Part shown: positions 1 through 8,270 of the stretch, one piece after another
Numbering within the stretch: the first letter of the stretch is position 1
How the letters are laid out: every line of letters begins with the position of its first letter
DNA from: Saccharothrix sp. NRRL B-16348
Lineage (GTDB): Bacteria; Actinomycetota; Actinomycetes; Mycobacteriales; Pseudonocardiaceae
Direction: 5' to 3'
NCBI RefSeq assembly: GCF_001280085.1
Contig: NZ_LGED01000169.1
Location: 1-64,000, forward strand
DNA length: 64,000 nucleotides
The notes under the pieces: model-generated
What the model was told of the DNA's origin: nothing
Databases searched by the model: none
The model's input: only the letters and a program-made list of their open reading frames with translations
Made by a program: the position numbers and the translations under genes

Positions 1-390
1 GCGCCAGGATTCGGGGACGGAGAAGCCGACGAGGGTCCAGGTGCCGTTCCAGTCGTGGTTGAGGGCGCCGTTGTGCCAGACGCGGTGTTCGCCGTCGTGC
101 AGGACGGCGGTGGAGCGTGGGGTGAGGCCGAAGTACATGCGTCGGCCGGCGCGGTGGCGGGTGAGGAGGTCGCGTTTGACCATGCGGGTGAGGGTGGAGC
201 GGACGGCTTCCTCGGAGACGCCGACGCGGGCGAAGACGTCGATGACGCTGCCGGAGAAGACGGCGATGTCGCGGTCGAGCACGTGGATGCCGAGGAAGCT
301 CAGCATCAGCGACTGCGGTCTGACCTGCGCTTCCTGGGTCGGTGGAGCGCCACGGGAGATCACCGGGCGAGCGTGACCCGTGCCATCCAT
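1..390 (-). CDS. PaaX-family transcriptional regulator (partial, 3' end outside window)
   Basis: Only the first 130 codons are present; the gene runs off the left edge. The visible part is the N-terminal winged-helix region of PaaX-type regulators: a hydrophobic opening (LMLSFLG) followed by the helix-turn-helix VSEEAVRSTLTRMVKRDLL and the wing (RRMYFGLT). An in-frame TGA sits three codons upstream of the ATG at 390, which fixes the start. PaaX proteins are GntR-like repressors of aromatic catabolism. This one is divergent from a vanillate-demethylase-like operon with a shared 150-bp intergenic region carrying an inverted repeat, so control of that operon is the simplest reading. The effector (possibly a CoA thioester, as for PaaX) is inference. 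Confidence 0.85.
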   Translation of the reverse strand, partial: MDGTGHARPVISRGAPPTQEAQVRPQSLMLSFLGIHVLDRDIAVFSGSVIDVFARVGVSEEAVRSTLTRMVKRDLLTRHRAGRRMYFGLTPRSTAVLHDGEHRVWHNGALNHDWNGTWTLVGFSVPESWR

Positions 391-408
391 GGGCCCTCAT
401 CTCTCAAC

Positions 409-448
409 GTTAGGCAGAATCTTGACGGCCGACAGTGATAAGCCTAAC
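409..448. promoter_or_regulatory. Inverted repeat GTTAGGC-N26-GCCTAAC, candidate PaaX operator
   Basis: A perfect 7-bp inverted repeat (409-415 and 442-448) lies between the PaaX-type regulator and the Rieske oxygenase. The right half-site overlaps the -10 element of the oxygenase promoter, so a bound repressor would block RNA polymerase. Binding by the adjacent regulator is inferred from position only. Confidence 0.5.
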
Positions 449-450
449 TT
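422..450 (+). promoter_or_regulatory. Sigma70-type promoter of the oxygenase operon
   Basis: TTGACG (422-427), a 17-bp spacer and TAACTT (445-450) make a good actinomycete vegetative promoter about 85 bp upstream of the oxygenase start. The -10 element overlaps the right arm of the inverted repeat. Confidence 0.55.
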
Positions 451-540
451 CAAGGGAGGCGGTTCGAGCGCGGATCCACCAGAACCCGGACTCGTGGATC
501 CGACTACCCAGACCACGCCACCGCAGGAGGTTGCCGAATC

Positions 541-1593
541 ATGACGTTCGCGCGGAACCATTGGTACGTGGCGGCCTACGGCCGCGAGATCGGGCGCGAG
601 CTGTTCGCCAGGACGATCCTGGGCGAGCCGCTGGTGTTCTACCGCAGCGAGGCCGGCGAGGTGGTGGCGTTGGCCGACCGGTGCGTGCACCGGCGCTACC
701 CGCTCTCGGAGAGCAGGCTGGAAGGCGACACGATCGTCTGCGGCTACCACGGCTTCACCTACGACAAGGCGGGCAGCTGCGTGTTCGTGCCGGGGCAGGA
801 GCGGATCCCGCGCACCGCGCGCGTGCCGTCCTACCCCGTGGTGGAGCAGGACTCGTTCGTCTGGGTGTGGATCGGCGAGCGCGACCGCGCCGACGAGTCG
901 CTGATCCCCCGCGCGCCGTGGCTCGCCGACCCCGCCTACACCACGGTGTCCGGGATGGAGCCGTTGGCGGCGCGGTACGAGCTGCTGGTGGACAACCTGA
1001 TGGACCTGTCGCACGAGACCTACCTGCACGGCGGCTACATCGGCACGCCCGAGGTGGCCAACACGCCGATCACCACCGAGGTGGACGAGGACAACAGGAT
1101 CATCTACGTCAGCCGGCACATGGCCGACGCCGCGTGCCCGCCGTTCTACGCCAAGTCGACCGGGATCGACGGCCGGATCACGCGCTGGCAGGACATCGAG
1201 TACCACCCGCCGTGCCTGTACCTGTTGCACAGCCGCGTCGCGCCGGTGGGCGTGCTGCCCGAGGCCGACGGCTCGGACCCGAACGGCTTCCACGTCGAGG
1301 TCGTCTACGCCATCACGCCGGAGACCGAGCACAGCACGCACGACTTCTGGGCCGTGGCAAGGGACTTCGCGCTGGACGACCAGGAGGTGTCGGACTTCCT
1401 GCGGGACAGCAACCGCACGGTGGTCCTCCAGGACGTCACCGCGCTGGACATCCTGGAGCGCGTGATCCAGGGCGAGCCGCGCGACTACCAGGAACTGTCG
1501 ATCAACATCGACACCGGCGGGCTGGCGGCCCGGCGCATCCTCAAGCGCATGGTGGCCGAAGCCGACGAACCCGCGAGGGCGGTCACGGCATGA
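541..1593 (+). CDS. Rieske non-haem iron oxygenase, vanillate O-demethylase-like oxygenase subunit
   Basis: 350 residues, the usual size of VanA-type oxygenases. It shows a Rieske [2Fe-2S] motif near residues 47-70 (CVH followed by CGYH) and a mononuclear iron site in DNLMDLSHETYLH near residues 150-162 (Asp, two His). These enzymes use electrons from a reductase to O-demethylate or hydroxylate aromatic acids, releasing formaldehyde when a methoxy group is attacked. The ATG is preceded by GCAGGAGG with good spacing. The downstream small gene overlaps its stop (ATGA), and a VanB-type reductase follows, so the three form one operon. The substrate is not readable from sequence; vanillate or another methoxylated benzoate is plausible. 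Confidence 0.9.
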   Translation: MTFARNHWYVAAYGREIGRELFARTILGEPLVFYRSEAGEVVALADRCVHRRYPLSESRLEGDTIVCGYHGFTYDKAGSCVFVPGQERIPRTARVPSYPVVEQDSFVWVWIGERDRADESLIPRAPWLADPAYTTVSGMEPLAARYELLVDNLMDLSHETYLHGGYIGTPEVANTPITTEVDEDNRIIYVSRHMADAACPPFYAKSTGIDGRITRWQDIEYHPPCLYLLHSRVAPVGVLPEADGSDPNGFHVEVVYAITPETEHSTHDFWAVARDFALDDQEVSDFLRDSNRTVVLQDVTALDILERVIQGEPRDYQELSINIDTGGLAARRILKRMVAEADEPARAVTA

Positions 1594-1814
1594 CCGACCG
1601 GGTCGCGATGCTGCGCGGCGCCACGGTCTACCGAATCCACTGGGAGCTGGGCACCGACGTGCTGGTGGGCGTGTGCCACTGCGGGGCCGAGCACGACTCG
1701 GAAGACCCGGTGGAGCTGTGGGACTGGCTGCTGGCCCACCCGGAGGGCCACGAACCGCCGCCGGCCGGGTCGCCTGCGCCGGTCGACCGGGAGCCGGTCG
1801 GCGCCGATGCCTGA
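1590..1814 (+). CDS. Small Cys/His-containing protein between oxygenase and reductase
   Basis: 74 residues. The ATG at 1590 overlaps the oxygenase stop (ATGA), and the stop lies 12 bp before the reductase start, so it is translationally embedded in the operon. The sequence has a VCHCGAEH segment (CxC plus two His) near residues 28-35, then a Trp- and acid-rich stretch (VELWDWLLAHPEGHEP) and a Pro-rich tail. I do not recognise the family. The CHCGxxH pattern suggests a metal or cluster ligand set or a redox-active cysteine pair, so a role as accessory electron carrier, maturation factor or small oxygenase subunit is possible but unproven. It is too short and too well placed to be ignored, and its codon use matches its neighbours. 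Confidence 0.7.
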   Translation: MTDRVAMLRGATVYRIHWELGTDVLVGVCHCGAEHDSEDPVELWDWLLAHPEGHEPPPAGSPAPVDREPVGADA

Positions 1815-1826
1815 ACAGGAGCCCTG

Positions 1827-2759
1827 ATGCCCGCGTCCACCGGGGTGGAGTTCGACGTCCTGGTGACGCGCAAGGAGGTCGTCGCCGACGGCGTCGTGCG
1901 GCTGACCCTGCGCCACCCGGACGGCGAACCGCTGCCCGCCTGGGAACCCGGCGCCCACGTGGACCTCGTGCTGGGGCCCGACCTCGTCCGCCAGTACTCG
2001 CTGTGCGGCGACCCGGCGGACCGCTCGGTGTTCCAGGTGGCGGTGCTGCACGAGCCCGCCGGCCGCGGCGGTTCGCGGCACGTGCACTCGACGCTCACCG
2101 AGGGGCGCACGGTGCGCGTTCGCGGGCCGCGCAACCAGTTCCCGCTGGTGGCGGCCGAACGCTACCTGTTCATCGCGGGTGGCATCGGCATCACGCCGAT
2201 CGTGCCCATGATCGCGGCGGTCGAGGCTCGTGGCGCGTCGTGGCGGTTGCTGTACGGCGGGCGGACGCGGTCGTCCATGGCGTTCGCCGACGAACTGCGC
2301 GACCGGTTCGGCGACCGGGTGGTCGTGCGACCCCAGGACGAGACCGGGCTGCTGGACCTGGACTCGTTCCTGGCGCCGGACGCCGAGGTCTACTGCTGCG
2401 GGCCCGAACCGCTGCTCGCCGCCGTCGAACAGCGCTCACCCGCTCGGCTGCACGTCGAGCGCTTCACGCCCAAGGCCGTCGACGGCGAGCGCACGTCGTT
2501 CGAGGTGGAACTCGCGCGGTCGGGCCGGACGCTGGTGGTGCCGGCGGACAAGTCGATCCTGCACGCGGTGGAGGAAGCCGGGATCACCGTGCTGTCCTCG
2601 TGCCAGGAGGGCACCTGCGGCACGTGCGAGACGGGTGTGCTGGAAGGCGTTCCGGACCACCGGGACTCCGTGCTCAGCGCCGACGAGCAGGCCGTGTGCG
2701 ACGTGATGATGATCTGCGTGTCGCGGTCGCGCGGCCCGCGACTGGTCCTCGACCTGTGA
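1827..2759 (+). CDS. VanB-type oxidoreductase (FNR-like domain plus C-terminal 2Fe-2S ferredoxin)
   Basis: 310 residues, typical for phthalate-dioxygenase-reductase-like proteins. The N-terminal ferredoxin-reductase barrel has the flavin motif RQYSLCG (about residue 52), the nucleotide-binding part has GGIGITPI (about 118), and the C-terminus has a plant-type ferredoxin motif CQEGTCGTCETG with a distal Cys in CVSRS. It would pass electrons from NAD(P)H through flavin and [2Fe-2S] to the Rieske oxygenase encoded two genes upstream. The start is an ATG after an AACAGGAGC ribosome site. Confidence 0.9.
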   Translation: MPASTGVEFDVLVTRKEVVADGVVRLTLRHPDGEPLPAWEPGAHVDLVLGPDLVRQYSLCGDPADRSVFQVAVLHEPAGRGGSRHVHSTLTEGRTVRVRGPRNQFPLVAAERYLFIAGGIGITPIVPMIAAVEARGASWRLLYGGRTRSSMAFADELRDRFGDRVVVRPQDETGLLDLDSFLAPDAEVYCCGPEPLLAAVEQRSPARLHVERFTPKAVDGERTSFEVELARSGRTLVVPADKSILHAVEEAGITVLSSCQEGTCGTCETGVLEGVPDHRDSVLSADEQAVCDVMMICVSRSRGPRLVLDL

Positions 2760-2838
2760 GAGGTGGGTGAACCCGCCGCGTCCAAGATCCCCCCGAACCA
2801 CGCGGCACTCGCGAAAATTTCGCTACTCAGAGAGAACG

Positions 2839-2868
2839 TTGACCGGATCGCTCCCGGTACGCCACCAT
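2839..2868 (+). promoter_or_regulatory. Possible promoter of the GH9 gene
   Basis: TTGACC (2839-2844), 18 bp, CACCAT (2863-2868). The -35 is good and the -10 weak. It lies just upstream of the LacI/CebR-type palindrome, the arrangement expected for repressor control. Confidence 0.3.
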
Positions 2869-2889
2869 TCAAGGCCGAAGGCGTTCTTC

Positions 2890-2903
2890 TGGGAGCGCTC
2901 CCG
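2890..2903. promoter_or_regulatory. CebR/LacI-type operator TGGGAGCGCTCCCG
   Basis: This 14-mer matches the CebR cellulose-utilisation operator consensus TGGGAGCGCTCCCA at 13 of 14 positions. It is in the leader of the GH9 cellulase, 73 bp before its start codon. A perfect copy sits upstream of the GH10 xylanase at 22651. The protein binding it could be a distant CebR or the LacI regulator encoded at 5383-6399. Confidence 0.75.
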
Positions 2904-2976
2904 GTCCGTAACACTGTCGTTCTGGATCGAGAAACTGTCGGCCAGGGTGGCGGCGTGATCCAAGGAGGATCTGTCC

Positions 2977-5376
2977 GTGCGCACTCATCACCAGCTCCGT
3001 CGGGGGGTGGCGGTCGCGGCGGCTCTGGCGCTGGCCGCCGTCGCCCTGACACCGCCCGCGGCACTGGCGGCTCCCGACGCCGGTCCCGCGGTCAAGGTCA
3101 ACCAGGTGGCCTACGTGCCCGGCCTGCCCAAACAGGCCACGGTGGTCAACGGGTCGGGCTCACCGGTGGCGTGGACGCTGCGCAACGCGGCCGGGGCGAC
3201 CGTGGCCTCGGGTCAGACCACCGTGCGCGGCGCGGACTCGTTGTCCGGTGACAACGTGCACGTCGCCGACTTCTCGTCGTTCGACGCGCCCGGCACGGGC
3301 TACGTGCTGTCGGTGGCGGGGACGAACAGCGCGCCGTTCGACATCTCGGCCGACCCGCTCAAGCGCCTGCGCTACGACGCCCTGGCGTTCTTCTACCACC
3401 AGCGCAGCGGCACGCCGATCCTGGCCGAGCACGTCGGCTCGCAGTACGCGCGCCCCGCCGGGCACCTCAACGCGTCCCCGAACCGGGGCGACAACGGGGT
3501 GCCGTGCCGGGTGTCGTGCGGCTACACGTCCGACGTGCGCGGCGGCTGGTACGACGCGGGCGACCACGGCAAGTACGGCGTGAACACCGGTATCGCCGCC
3601 TGGCAGCTGATCAACGAGTACGAGCGCACGCTGCACGTGAACGGCGCGGACCGGGCGGCCCTGGGCGACGGCAAGCTCGCGATCCCCGAGCGCGGCAACG
3701 GCGTGCCCGACATCCTCGACGAGGCCAGGTGGGGCGTCGAGTTCCTGCTGAAGATGCAGGTGCCGCAGGGGCGTGCGGACGCGGGCATGGTGCGGCACAA
3801 GGTCAGCGACGAGAACTGGACCGCCCTGCCGATGCGCCCGGACCAGGACCCGGAGCCGCGCCTGCTGTCGGCCGTCACGACCGCCGCCACCCTCAACCTC
3901 GCCGCCGTGGCCGCCCAGGCCGCCCGGGTGTGGAAGGACATCGACGCGGGCTTCGCCTCCCGCGCCCTGACCGCCGCGCAGCTCGCCTACACCGCGGCCA
4001 AGGCCAACCCGACGCGGTACGCCGACGCCAACGACGGCAACGGCGGCGGCACGTACGTCGACAACAACGTCACCGACGAGTTCTTCTGGGCCGCGGCGGA
4101 GCTGTTCACCACCACCGGCGCCGGCAACTACCGCGCCGATGTGACCGGGTCGTCGTTCTTCCGGGGCAGGGGGTTCGACCAGGGCGGGTTCGACTGGTGG
4201 TGGACCGCGGGACTGGGTGACACGACGTTGGCGCTGGTGCCCAACGGGTTGTCGGCCTCGGACGTGTCGGCCACCCGCGCGGCGTTCGCCTCCTACGGCG
4301 ACCGGCTGCTCAACCAGGCGGCGACGCAGGGCTACCCGGCGCCGGCGAGCGGCTACTACTGGGGTTCCAACGGCGTGGTCGCCAACGCGGCGAACGTGCT
4401 GGCGCTCGCGCACGACTTCACCGGCCAGGCCAAGTACCGGACCGGGGTGTACCAGGCGCTGGACTACCTGTTCGGGCGCAACCCGTTCAACCACTCCTAC
4501 GTGACGGGGTACGGCGAGCGCGCCACCCGCAACTCCCACCACCGCTTCTGGGCCAACCAGCTGAACCCGTCGCTGCCGATCCCGCCGGCGGGGTTGCTGG
4601 CGGGCGGCCCCAACGTCGACCTGCAGGACCCGGTGGCGCAGCAGCAGTTGGCGGGCTGCAAGCCGCAGAAGTGCTACCTGGACGACATCAACGCCTGGTC
4701 GGTCAACGAGGTGGCGTTGAACTGGAACTCCGCGCTGGCGTGGCTGTCGGCGTGGGCGGCGGAGAAGGCGGGGCCGGGCTCCCCGGCGGACACGACCGCT
4801 CCGAGCACGCCGTCGGGCCTGACCGCGTCGGCGTCGGGCGGCGCGGTGACGCTGTCGTGGGCCGCCTCGACCGACGACGTGGGCGTGACCGGCTACGACG
4901 TCCTGCGCGCCACCGGCACGTCCGGGTCGTTCACGCAGGTCGCCACGGCGTCGGGCACGTCCCACACCGACAGCGGCCTCGGCGCGGGCACCTACCGGTA
5001 CCAGGTGCGGGCACGGGACGCGGCGGGCAACACGTCACCCGTGTCGTCGGCGGTCCCGGTGACCGTGCCGGGCGGCGGTGCCGGCTGCACGGTCGCCGCC
5101 ACGGTCCAGAGCCAGTGGGGCACCGGCTACGTCGTGCAACCGGTGCGGGTCACCAACACCGGGACGTCGACGATCACTTGGGTCGTGACGTTCACCCTGC
5201 CGTCCGGGCACTCGATCCCCGGGTCGTGGAACGCGACGGTGATCACCAACGGCCAGACCGTGACCGCGCGGGCCATCCGCCCGCTGGAACCGGGGGCGAC
5301 GGCCGAGTTCGGCTTCCAGGCGTCACGCCCCAACGGCAACAGCGCGATGCCGTCCGGCTACACCTGCGCGGGCTGA
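2977..5376 (+). CDS. Secreted GH9 endoglucanase with Ig-like, FN3 and CBM2 domains
   Basis: 799 residues. A Sec signal peptide (about 1-31, two Arg then an Ala/Leu core) is followed by an Ig-like CelD_N domain (about 37-125), a GH9 catalytic domain (about 130-600), an FN3 module (about 607-693) and a C-terminal CBM2 (about 703-799). The catalytic Asp pair is in GGWYDAGDHGKYG near residue 190, and the GH9 signature with the acid Glu is in NEVALNWNSALAW near 578. It hydrolyses cellulose outside the cell, and CBM2 binds crystalline cellulose. The GTG start at 2977 follows CCAAGGAGG. The CebR-type box upstream points to induction by cello-oligosaccharides. Confidence 0.93.
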   Translation: MRTHHQLRRGVAVAAALALAAVALTPPAALAAPDAGPAVKVNQVAYVPGLPKQATVVNGSGSPVAWTLRNAAGATVASGQTTVRGADSLSGDNVHVADFSSFDAPGTGYVLSVAGTNSAPFDISADPLKRLRYDALAFFYHQRSGTPILAEHVGSQYARPAGHLNASPNRGDNGVPCRVSCGYTSDVRGGWYDAGDHGKYGVNTGIAAWQLINEYERTLHVNGADRAALGDGKLAIPERGNGVPDILDEARWGVEFLLKMQVPQGRADAGMVRHKVSDENWTALPMRPDQDPEPRLLSAVTTAATLNLAAVAAQAARVWKDIDAGFASRALTAAQLAYTAAKANPTRYADANDGNGGGTYVDNNVTDEFFWAAAELFTTTGAGNYRADVTGSSFFRGRGFDQGGFDWWWTAGLGDTTLALVPNGLSASDVSATRAAFASYGDRLLNQAATQGYPAPASGYYWGSNGVVANAANVLALAHDFTGQAKYRTGVYQALDYLFGRNPFNHSYVTGYGERATRNSHHRFWANQLNPSLPIPPAGLLAGGPNVDLQDPVAQQQLAGCKPQKCYLDDINAWSVNEVALNWNSALAWLSAWAAEKAGPGSPADTTAPSTPSGLTASASGGAVTLSWAASTDDVGVTGYDVLRATGTSGSFTQVATASGTSHTDSGLGAGTYRYQVRARDAAGNTSPVSSAVPVTVPGGGAGCTVAATVQSQWGTGYVVQPVRVTNTGTSTITWVVTFTLPSGHSIPGSWNATVITNGQTVTARAIRPLEPGATAEFGFQASRPNGNSAMPSGYTCAG

Positions 5377-5382
5377 CCCCCG

Positions 5383-6399
5383 TCACGGCGGCGGCGCGGT
5401 GCTGCCCCGGACGACGAGCTTCGTCGGCAACTCGACGCGGTCGTTGTCCGGCTCACCGCCCGCCGCCAGGGTCAGCAGCATCCCGGCGGCCTCCGCGCCC
5501 ATCCGCCGCAACGGCTGCCGCACGGTGGTCAGCGGGGGATCGGACCACTGGGTGAACGCCAGGTCGTCGAAGCCGACGACGCTCAGGTCGTGCGGGACGC
5601 GCAGCCCCGCCTCGCGCGCGGCGTCGTAGACACCGAGGGCCTGCAGGTCGTTGGCGGCGAAGACGGCGGTGGGCCGGTCGGGCAGGCGCAGCAGCTCGCG
5701 CGCGGCGTCACGGCCGCCGTCGTGGTAGAACGGCGCGGTCCGCACGAGCTTGCGGTCCTGCGGCACGCCGGCGGCGTCGAGGGCGGCGCGGTAGCCGTCC
5801 AGGCGGGCGCGGCAGCACAGGAACTCGGACGGGCCGTTGACCATGGCGATGCGGCGGTGGCCGAGCCCGACCAGGTGCCGGGTGGCGACCAGGCCGCCGT
5901 TCCAGTTCGTCGCGCCGACCGACGGGATCGGGTGGGTCGGCTCGCCGGTGGGGTCGAGCGCGACCAGCGGGATGGCGCGGCTGCCGAGCTGGGCCAGCTG
6001 GGCCTCGCTGAACTCGGCGGAGACCGCGATGACCCCGACCGGCCGGCGGGCCAGCATCTGCCGCGCCCACGCGCTCTCCGGGGTGTGACCGCCCTGCATC
6101 TCGGTCAGCGTCACCGCCAGCCCGTCCGGGCGGACCGCCTCCTCGACACCGCGGATGATCTCCAACGCCCACAGGCTGTCCAACGACTGGAAGACCACCT
6201 CGACGATCGGCACCGCCTCGGTCTTCTCGTTCTTCTGGAAGCCGTGCTCGCGGATCAGCTCCTCGATGCGCCTGCGCGTGCCGTCGGACACCCCGGGCCG
6301 CCCGTGGATCACCTTCGACACGGTCGAGGCGGACACCCCGGCCAGGTCCGCGATCCGGGAAACCCGCACCTCACCGCCCGCGCGCCCATCCACAGCCAC
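5383..6399 (-). CDS. LacI-family transcriptional regulator
   Basis: About 338 residues from the GTG at 6399; GTG codons at 6393 and 6369 are alternatives, because no start has a strong ribosome site. The N-terminus has a LacI helix-turn-helix (VSRIADLAGVSASTVSKV) with hinge region, then a periplasmic-binding-protein-like sensor ending in the conserved VVGFDDLAFTQWSDPPLTTV segment typical of sugar-responsive repressors. It is convergent with the GH9 gene, only 6 bp apart. LacI proteins bind palindromes with a central CG, which is what the boxes at 2890 and 22651 are, so local control of the two polysaccharidases is likely. Its inducer is unknown; cellobiose and xylo-oligosaccharides are candidates. 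Confidence 0.88.
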   Translation of the reverse strand: MAVDGRAGGEVRVSRIADLAGVSASTVSKVIHGRPGVSDGTRRRIEELIREHGFQKNEKTEAVPIVEVVFQSLDSLWALEIIRGVEEAVRPDGLAVTLTEMQGGHTPESAWARQMLARRPVGVIAVSAEFSEAQLAQLGSRAIPLVALDPTGEPTHPIPSVGATNWNGGLVATRHLVGLGHRRIAMVNGPSEFLCCRARLDGYRAALDAAGVPQDRKLVRTAPFYHDGGRDAARELLRLPDRPTAVFAANDLQALGVYDAAREAGLRVPHDLSVVGFDDLAFTQWSDPPLTTVRQPLRRMGAEAAGMLLTLAAGGEPDNDRVELPTKLVVRGSTAPPP

Positions 6400-6430
6400 G
6401 GAGCGAAGCCTACGCGAACCGGTGCGGGCG

Positions 6431-6452
6431 GCTGGTCGTCGGCGCGACCAGC
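6431..6452. promoter_or_regulatory. Inverted repeat GCTGGTCG-N6-CGACCAGC in the divergent LacI/AlkD promoter region
   Basis: A perfect 8-bp inverted repeat lies 32 bp from the LacI-family start and 45 bp from the AlkD-like start. A TAGGCT -10-like hexamer at 6463-6468 follows on the AlkD side. It may be an autoregulatory operator of the LacI gene or a short hairpin. The function is inferred from position only. Confidence 0.35.
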
Positions 6453-6496
6453 GGTTACCTCGTAGGCTGTCCCACCGGTGAGGGACAGGAGTCGAG

Positions 6497-7168
6497 ATGG
6501 CCGGGACGACGGTGGCCGAGGTGATGGCCGAGCTGTCCGCGCTCGAAGACCCGCGGGCGCGCGAGGTGAACGAGAAGCACGGCGACGACCACGGCGTGAA
6601 CCTCGGCAAGCTGCGCGCGCTCGCGAAGCGGCTGAAGACGCAGCAGGACCTGGCGCGCCGGCTGTGGGAGACCGGCGACACCGCGGCGAGGCTGCTGGCG
6701 ATCCTGGTCTGCCGCCCGAAGGCGTTCGAGCGCGACGAGCTGGACGCCATGCTGCGCGAGGCGCGCACGCCCAAGGTGCACGACTGGCTGGTGAACTACG
6801 TGGTGAAGAAGCACCCGTGCGCCGAAGAGCTGCGGGTCGCCTGGTCCGCCGACCCGGACCCGGTAGTGGCGAGCGCGGGCTGGGCGCTGACCACCGAACG
6901 CGTGGCGAAGAAGCCCGAGGGCCCCGACCTCGCGGCGCTGCTCGACGTCATCGAGGCCGAGATGCGCGACGCCCCCGACCGCCTGCAGTGGGCGATGAAC
7001 CACTGCCTGGCCCAGATCGGGATCGACCACCCGGAGCACCGCGCCCGCGCGATCGACATCGGCGAGCGCCTGGAGGTGCTCAAGGACTACCCCACTCCGC
7101 CGAACTGCACGTCGCCGTTCGCGCCAGTCTGGATCGCCGAGATGGTGCGCCGACAGCACGACCAATAG
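6497..7168 (+). CDS. DNA alkylation repair protein, AlkD-like HEAT-repeat glycosylase
   Basis: 223 residues, the size of AlkD/AlkC-type proteins. It is almost all alpha-helical, with the family-like segments NLGKLRALAKRLK, LARRLWETGDTAARLLA and VHDWLVNYVVKKHPC that build the HEAT-repeat solenoid, and the C-terminal MNHCLAQIGIDHPEHRARA. AlkD enzymes remove bulky or positively charged N-alkyl purines. The start is an ATG after GACAGGAGTCGAG. It is divergent from the LacI regulator and appears to be a single gene. Confidence 0.85.
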   Translation: MAGTTVAEVMAELSALEDPRAREVNEKHGDDHGVNLGKLRALAKRLKTQQDLARRLWETGDTAARLLAILVCRPKAFERDELDAMLREARTPKVHDWLVNYVVKKHPCAEELRVAWSADPDPVVASAGWALTTERVAKKPEGPDLAALLDVIEAEMRDAPDRLQWAMNHCLAQIGIDHPEHRARAIDIGERLEVLKDYPTPPNCTSPFAPVWIAEMVRRQHDQ

Positions 7169-7221
7169 GCGACGACGCCCGCGCCGGGCGGGCACGTGCC
7201 CGCGTGACTTCGTGCGCGGTG

Positions 7222-7251
7222 TTGACCGGTGCTCGCGGACCTCGGCAGACT
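7222..7251 (+). promoter_or_regulatory. Possible promoter of the glycosyltransferase/ABC/ACP cassette
   Basis: TTGACC (7222-7227), 18 bp, CAGACT (7246-7251), followed by about 115 bp of leader to the first gene. The -35 is good and the -10 weak. It is the only promoter-like match I found ahead of the cassette. Confidence 0.3.
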
Positions 7252-7364
7252 TGCGCGGTGATCGGCGGGGACTCACCCGGGAGCGTGGATCTTCGTCACG
7301 GCCTCGCCGGATCCCTGACCGGCCCCTGACGGCCTTGGCGGGACCTCTACAAGGAGAGCCTCTC

Positions 7365-8270
7365 GTGGGTAGCTCACTGCGCTGCACGGTTATCGTCCCG
7401 ACCTACAACAGGAGACGGCTGCTCGAACTCACGCTCGACTCGCTCGCCAAGCAGGACCTGCCCCGGGACCGGTTCGAGGTGCTGGTCGTCGACGACGGCT
7501 CCAGCGACGGCACGGCGGACGCGGTGCGGGGCTTCGAGGACCGGTTGGACCTGCGGTACTTCTACCAGCCCGACGAGGGCTACCGGGTGGCCAAGGCGCG
7601 CAACGTCGGCATCCGGCACGCCGGCGGCGACATCTGCGTCTTCGTCGACTCCGGCGTGCTGCTGCACTCCGGGAGCCTGAGCGCGCACGTCGCCGCGCAC
7701 GACGCCGCCGCGGAACCGTTGGCGCTCAACGGTTACGTGTACTGCTTCAACCTCGACAACGAGGACGCCCAGCTGATCCGCAAGGTCGTCGACGTCGAGG
7801 ACGTCGACGGCTCCATCGCCACCATGGCGCGCACGCAGGCGTGGCCGGACGTGCGGGAACCGTTCTACGCCAAGTACTCCGACGACTTCGGCCACCTCCC
7901 CGCGCCGTGGCTGATGTACTGGACCTGCCACGCGTCGGCGCGGACGGAGCAGGTGCGCGCGATCGGCCTGTACGACGAGGAGTTCCGGCAGTGGGGCGGC
8001 GAGGACCTAGACCTCGCCTACCGGCTGCACCGCGACGGCGCCCGCTTCGGCGTGAGTCGCGAGGCGAGCGCCATCCACTACCCGCACGACAAGGACCACG
8101 GCGACAACACCAGGTCGGCCCTGGAGAACTACCGCTACATCGCGGAGAAGTACCGGACGCCGATCACCCGGCTGCTCATCGAGCAACCCGCGATCCGATT
8201 CTCGGTGTTCAACGACGTCGTCGAGGAACGCGGACTGCCCCGCTGCGCCGACTACCCGACCGCCGGGTAG
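7365..8270 (+). CDS. Family 2 glycosyltransferase heading the ABC/condensation/ACP cassette
   Basis: 301 residues from the GTG at 7365, which is placed 7 bp after AAGGAGA; an upstream in-frame start at 7212 has no ribosome site. The GT-A fold is clear: VIVPTYNRRRLLELTLDSL at the N-terminus, VVDDGSSDGTADAV, and the C-terminal GGEDLDLAYRLHRDG holding the usual catalytic-base acidic pair. The metal-binding DxD is replaced by DSG in CVFVDSGVLL. It transfers a sugar from a nucleotide donor to an unknown acceptor. The following ABC gene starts directly after its stop codon, so it is the first gene of the operon. Confidence 0.88.
   Translation: MGSSLRCTVIVPTYNRRRLLELTLDSLAKQDLPRDRFEVLVVDDGSSDGTADAVRGFEDRLDLRYFYQPDEGYRVAKARNVGIRHAGGDICVFVDSGVLLHSGSLSAHVAAHDAAAEPLALNGYVYCFNLDNEDAQLIRKVVDVEDVDGSIATMARTQAWPDVREPFYAKYSDDFGHLPAPWLMYWTCHASARTEQVRAIGLYDEEFRQWGGEDLDLAYRLHRDGARFGVSREASAIHYPHDKDHGDNTRSALENYRYIAEKYRTPITRLLIEQPAIRFSVFNDVVEERGLPRCADYPTAG

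Noticed and set aside
7258..7329. 23-codon frame ahead of the glycosyltransferase, considered as a precursor peptide
   Set aside because: No ribosome site, no leader/core pattern and few modifiable residues. The region more likely holds the promoter.
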